Assembly: GCA_041744735.1 (NCBI GenBank)
Contig: JBGTKH010000212.1
Coordinates: 1 to 8,654 of the forward strand
Reading direction: 5' to 3'
Length of the DNA stretch: 8,654 bases
From: JBGTKH01 sp041744735
GTDB taxonomy: Bacteria; Planctomycetota; Planctomycetia; Pirellulales; Pirellulaceae
Shown: in pieces, positions 6,896-8,654 of the stretch
How positions within the stretch are numbered: position 1 is the first letter of the stretch
How the letters are laid out: every line of letters begins with the position of its first letter
Made by a program: the position numbers and the translations under genes
The notes under the pieces: generated by a model
Told to the model about the DNA's origin: nothing
The model's input: the letters and a program-made list of their open reading frames with translations, nothing else
Database searches by the model: none

Positions 6896-6904
6896 ATTAT
6901 AGCA
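6896..6904 (-). promoter_or_regulatory. Extended -10 promoter for the antitoxin/toxin pair
   Basis: The - strand reads TGCTATAAT, a perfect TATAAT -10 box with the upstream TGn extension. No TTGACA-like -35 box is present 15-19 bases further upstream, which fits an extended -10 promoter. Transcription would begin near 6889 and leave a 5' leader of about 57 bases before the antitoxin ATG. It lies in the 87-base gap after the antiporter stop, so the pair has its own promoter. Confidence 0.55.
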
Positions 6905-6920
6905 CGGTTGCGAAATTCCT

Positions 6921-8654
6921 TCATTGTTCCTCGCGTATTGCATCTCCCGGAACCAGAGCGATGAGCGTTTGCCCGGATCGGAATTTGGGTGGTTTGTCGG
7001 CGGTGCAGATGGTGATGTGTTTGGTGTTGTCGAGGACGAACAGCACGATGGCCGCTTCGCCGTACATGTCTTGGAAGTCGTCAATGGTGAACTCATCCGT
7101 CAGCTTCGTCTTCTTGACGACCGCGCCGCGCGCGACGTGCTGTTCTAACTCGTCGTGATTCAGGCCTTCGCCGAACAGCAGCCGGCCGCGGAGATGTTCG
7201 GAGATCGATGCGCGGCGGCCGGTCGCCGAGTCCCACGGCGGCAGTTGATACACGTTGGCTCGGCCGAACACGTGAGCGAACTCGCGTACGGCCATGGCAT
7301 TCACTTCGTCGTTGGGAGTCATCGCCAGCATCCGGCCGATGCCGCCCAGATCCAACTCGTCGCGCACGTGTTCCGACAGAATGCTCGCACAGTCGGCCGG
7401 CAGTCCTTCCATCCGTGCCGCCGATACGTTGGTGTAATTTGTATCGACCAGCAGCACGCGGCGGCCCTCTTTGTGCAGCGCCGCGGCGATCTGCCGAATC
7501 CATTTTTCGGCACCGGCGAACAAGATTCCCTGCGGGTTCGGCTCGGCCAGCTTCAACCAGCGGGCCAGCGGTGCGGCCAACAGACCGTACACGGCCACGG
7601 TGCCCACGATTACCAGAAACGTGATCGGCACAAGCTTGTCGGCTTCGGCGGCCAACTGCTGCAACTCATCCCTATGCGCGGCGGCCGCGGCCACCTTCAA
7701 CGCAAACACGGACGTCACTGCTGCCGCGACGATCCCGCGCGGGGCCAGAAACGCGAGGAACACGCGCTCGCGAATGTTTAGCTTCGTCCTCAAGGTCGAC
7801 AGCAGAACGGAAGCCGGCCGAATAACGATGATCAGCGCTGCTAAGAACGCCGCACCCCACCCGCCCAAGTTTAGCAAATCGCGCGGATCGAGCCGCGAAC
7901 CCAGCACAATGAATAGACACGAAATCAGAAACACGCCCAGATGCTCTTTGAATTCGATCACGTGATGAATCCGCACGCTCTTCTGATTGGCCAGAATCAC
8001 GCCCAGCACGGTCACCGTAACCAACCCCGATTCATGTTGCAGCGCGTTCGAGACGGCGAACACAGCCAGCGCCACCGACAGAAAGACCACACCGTGCAAG
8101 TAGTCCGGCACCCAGTAATGTTTGACCAACAACACGAGCAACGCGGCGGCCGTTACCGCGAGCAATCCACCGATGGCCACGGTCTTCAAGATCAGCGGCA
8201 GCGTCGCCAGCATCGTCGTCTGTTCGTGGCCGTGCGCCAGTCCCGAAAATACTTGCTCGAAGACCAACACCGCCAGCACCGCTCCGATCGGGTCGATCAC
8301 GATCCCTTCCCACTTGACGACCGATCCCACACGTCGCGAGGGACGAATGTGACGCAGCAGCGGCATGACCACCGTCGGCCCGGTGACGACCAGAATCGCG
8401 CCGAGCAACGTGGCCATGCGCCAGTCCAAACCCAACAGCCACCGCGCGGCCAACGCCGTCAGCAGCCAACTGACCAGAGCCCCAACGGTGACCAGCCGCA
8501 GCACGCTGCCGCCGGCCTCTTTCAGTTCGCTGATCCGCAGCGTCAACCCGCCCTCGAACAGAATCACCGCGACCGACAGCGACACGATCGGCAGCAAAAA
8601 CTTCGGCCCAACCGATGCATCGGAGTTGGTCAGCCGACCGAGCATAACATCCGG
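6921..8654 (-). CDS. CPA1-type Na+(K+)/H+ antiporter with C-terminal TrkA/RCK-like domain (5'-partial)
   Basis: Monovalent cation/proton antiporter of the inner membrane. The frame runs to the window edge; the Met at 8645 is preceded in frame by P-D-V, and a first helix or two seem to be missing, so the true start lies outside. Counting that Met as 1, about 11 hydrophobic segments span 14-360. CPA1 motifs include LSVAVILFEGGLTLR (23-37), TGPTVVMPLLRHIRPSRR (88-105), WEGIVIDPIGAVLA (112-125) with the ion-site Asp 118, and APRGIVAAAV (301-310). The C-terminal part, from about 373, resembles RCK/TrkA-N (LLVDTN, GIGRMLAMTPNDEVNA) and ends with a likely RCK-C strand set (FRSGQTLIALVPG). The dinucleotide loop is degenerate, GAEKWI in place of GxGxxG. 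The family is close to NhaP2/CvrA-like exporters; whether it moves Na+ or K+ cannot be told. It lies 88 bases upstream of the antitoxin on the same strand. Confidence 0.9.
   Translation of the reverse strand, partial: PDVMLGRLTNSDASVGPKFLLPIVSLSVAVILFEGGLTLRISELKEAGGSVLRLVTVGALVSWLLTALAARWLLGLDWRMATLLGAILVVTGPTVVMPLLRHIRPSRRVGSVVKWEGIVIDPIGAVLAVLVFEQVFSGLAHGHEQTTMLATLPLILKTVAIGGLLAVTAAALLVLLVKHYWVPDYLHGVVFLSVALAVFAVSNALQHESGLVTVTVLGVILANQKSVRIHHVIEFKEHLGVFLISCLFIVLGSRLDPRDLLNLGGWGAAFLAALIIVIRPASVLLSTLRTKLNIRERVFLAFLAPRGIVAAAVTSVFALKVAAAAAHRDELQQLAAEADKLVPITFLVIVGTVAVYGLLAAPLARWLKLAEPNPQGILFAGAEKWIRQIAAALHKEGRRVLLVDTNYTNVSAARMEGLPADCASILSEHVRDELDLGGIGRMLAMTPNDEVNAMAVREFAHVFGRANVYQLPPWDSATGRRASISEHLRGRLLFGEGLNHDELEQHVARGAVVKKTKLTDEFTIDDFQDMYGEAAIVLFVLDNTKHITICTADKPPKFRSGQTLIALVPGDAIREEQ

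Noticed and set aside
7155..7781. A 208-codon + strand frame across the antiporter
   Set aside because: It is antisense to conserved antiporter and RCK motifs, and its composition is typical of a shadow frame.

Overview
The window carries most of a copper/silver RND efflux operon on the + strand, followed by a convergent toxin-antitoxin remnant and a partial cation/proton antiporter gene on the - strand. The DNA is GC-rich. The Cys-rich modules in the adaptor, the very long CusA-like pump and the short CAGTACY tandem repeat recall Planctomycetes (Pirellulales-like bacteria) from general family knowledge. That taxonomic call is an inference; there is no rRNA or marker gene here to settle it.

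Layout. Bases 1-78 look like the last 25 codons of an upstream gene on the + strand, perhaps the outer-membrane component, but this is unproven. Bases 119-2101 encode a CusB-type periplasmic adaptor with three Cys-rich metal-binding modules: one heavy-metal-binding domain near the N-terminus and two copies of a 47-residue CPxT...FLCCxxC module. After a 95-base gap, 2197-6438 encodes a CusA-type inner-membrane pump of 1413 residues. It keeps the three methionines and the proton-relay residues of E. coli CusA, but is about 366 residues longer. The extra length sits in three places: about 48 residues that add two membrane segments, about 252 residues of helical, charged sequence between the second and third metal-site methionines, and about 66 residues of Gly/Ser-rich linker containing a 7-bp tandem DNA repeat.

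On the - strand, reading right to left: 8654-6921 is a CPA1-type Na+(K+)/H+ antiporter with a C-terminal TrkA/RCK-like domain, whose N-terminus lies beyond the window. It is followed by 6832-6635 (a small PIN-associated antitoxin) and 6638-6435 (a PIN-domain toxin cut short at 67 residues). The antitoxin has a perfect extended -10 promoter motif and a good ribosome binding site. The truncated toxin ends exactly where cusA ends, and the two stop codons overlap, so the join may be an old recombination boundary at the 3' end of the efflux operon.

How the genes work together: the adaptor probably collects Cu(I)/Ag(I) through its soft-metal modules and bridges the proton-driven CusA-like pump to an outer-membrane channel. 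The antiporter concerns cation or pH homeostasis and has no evident link to the efflux operon other than position.
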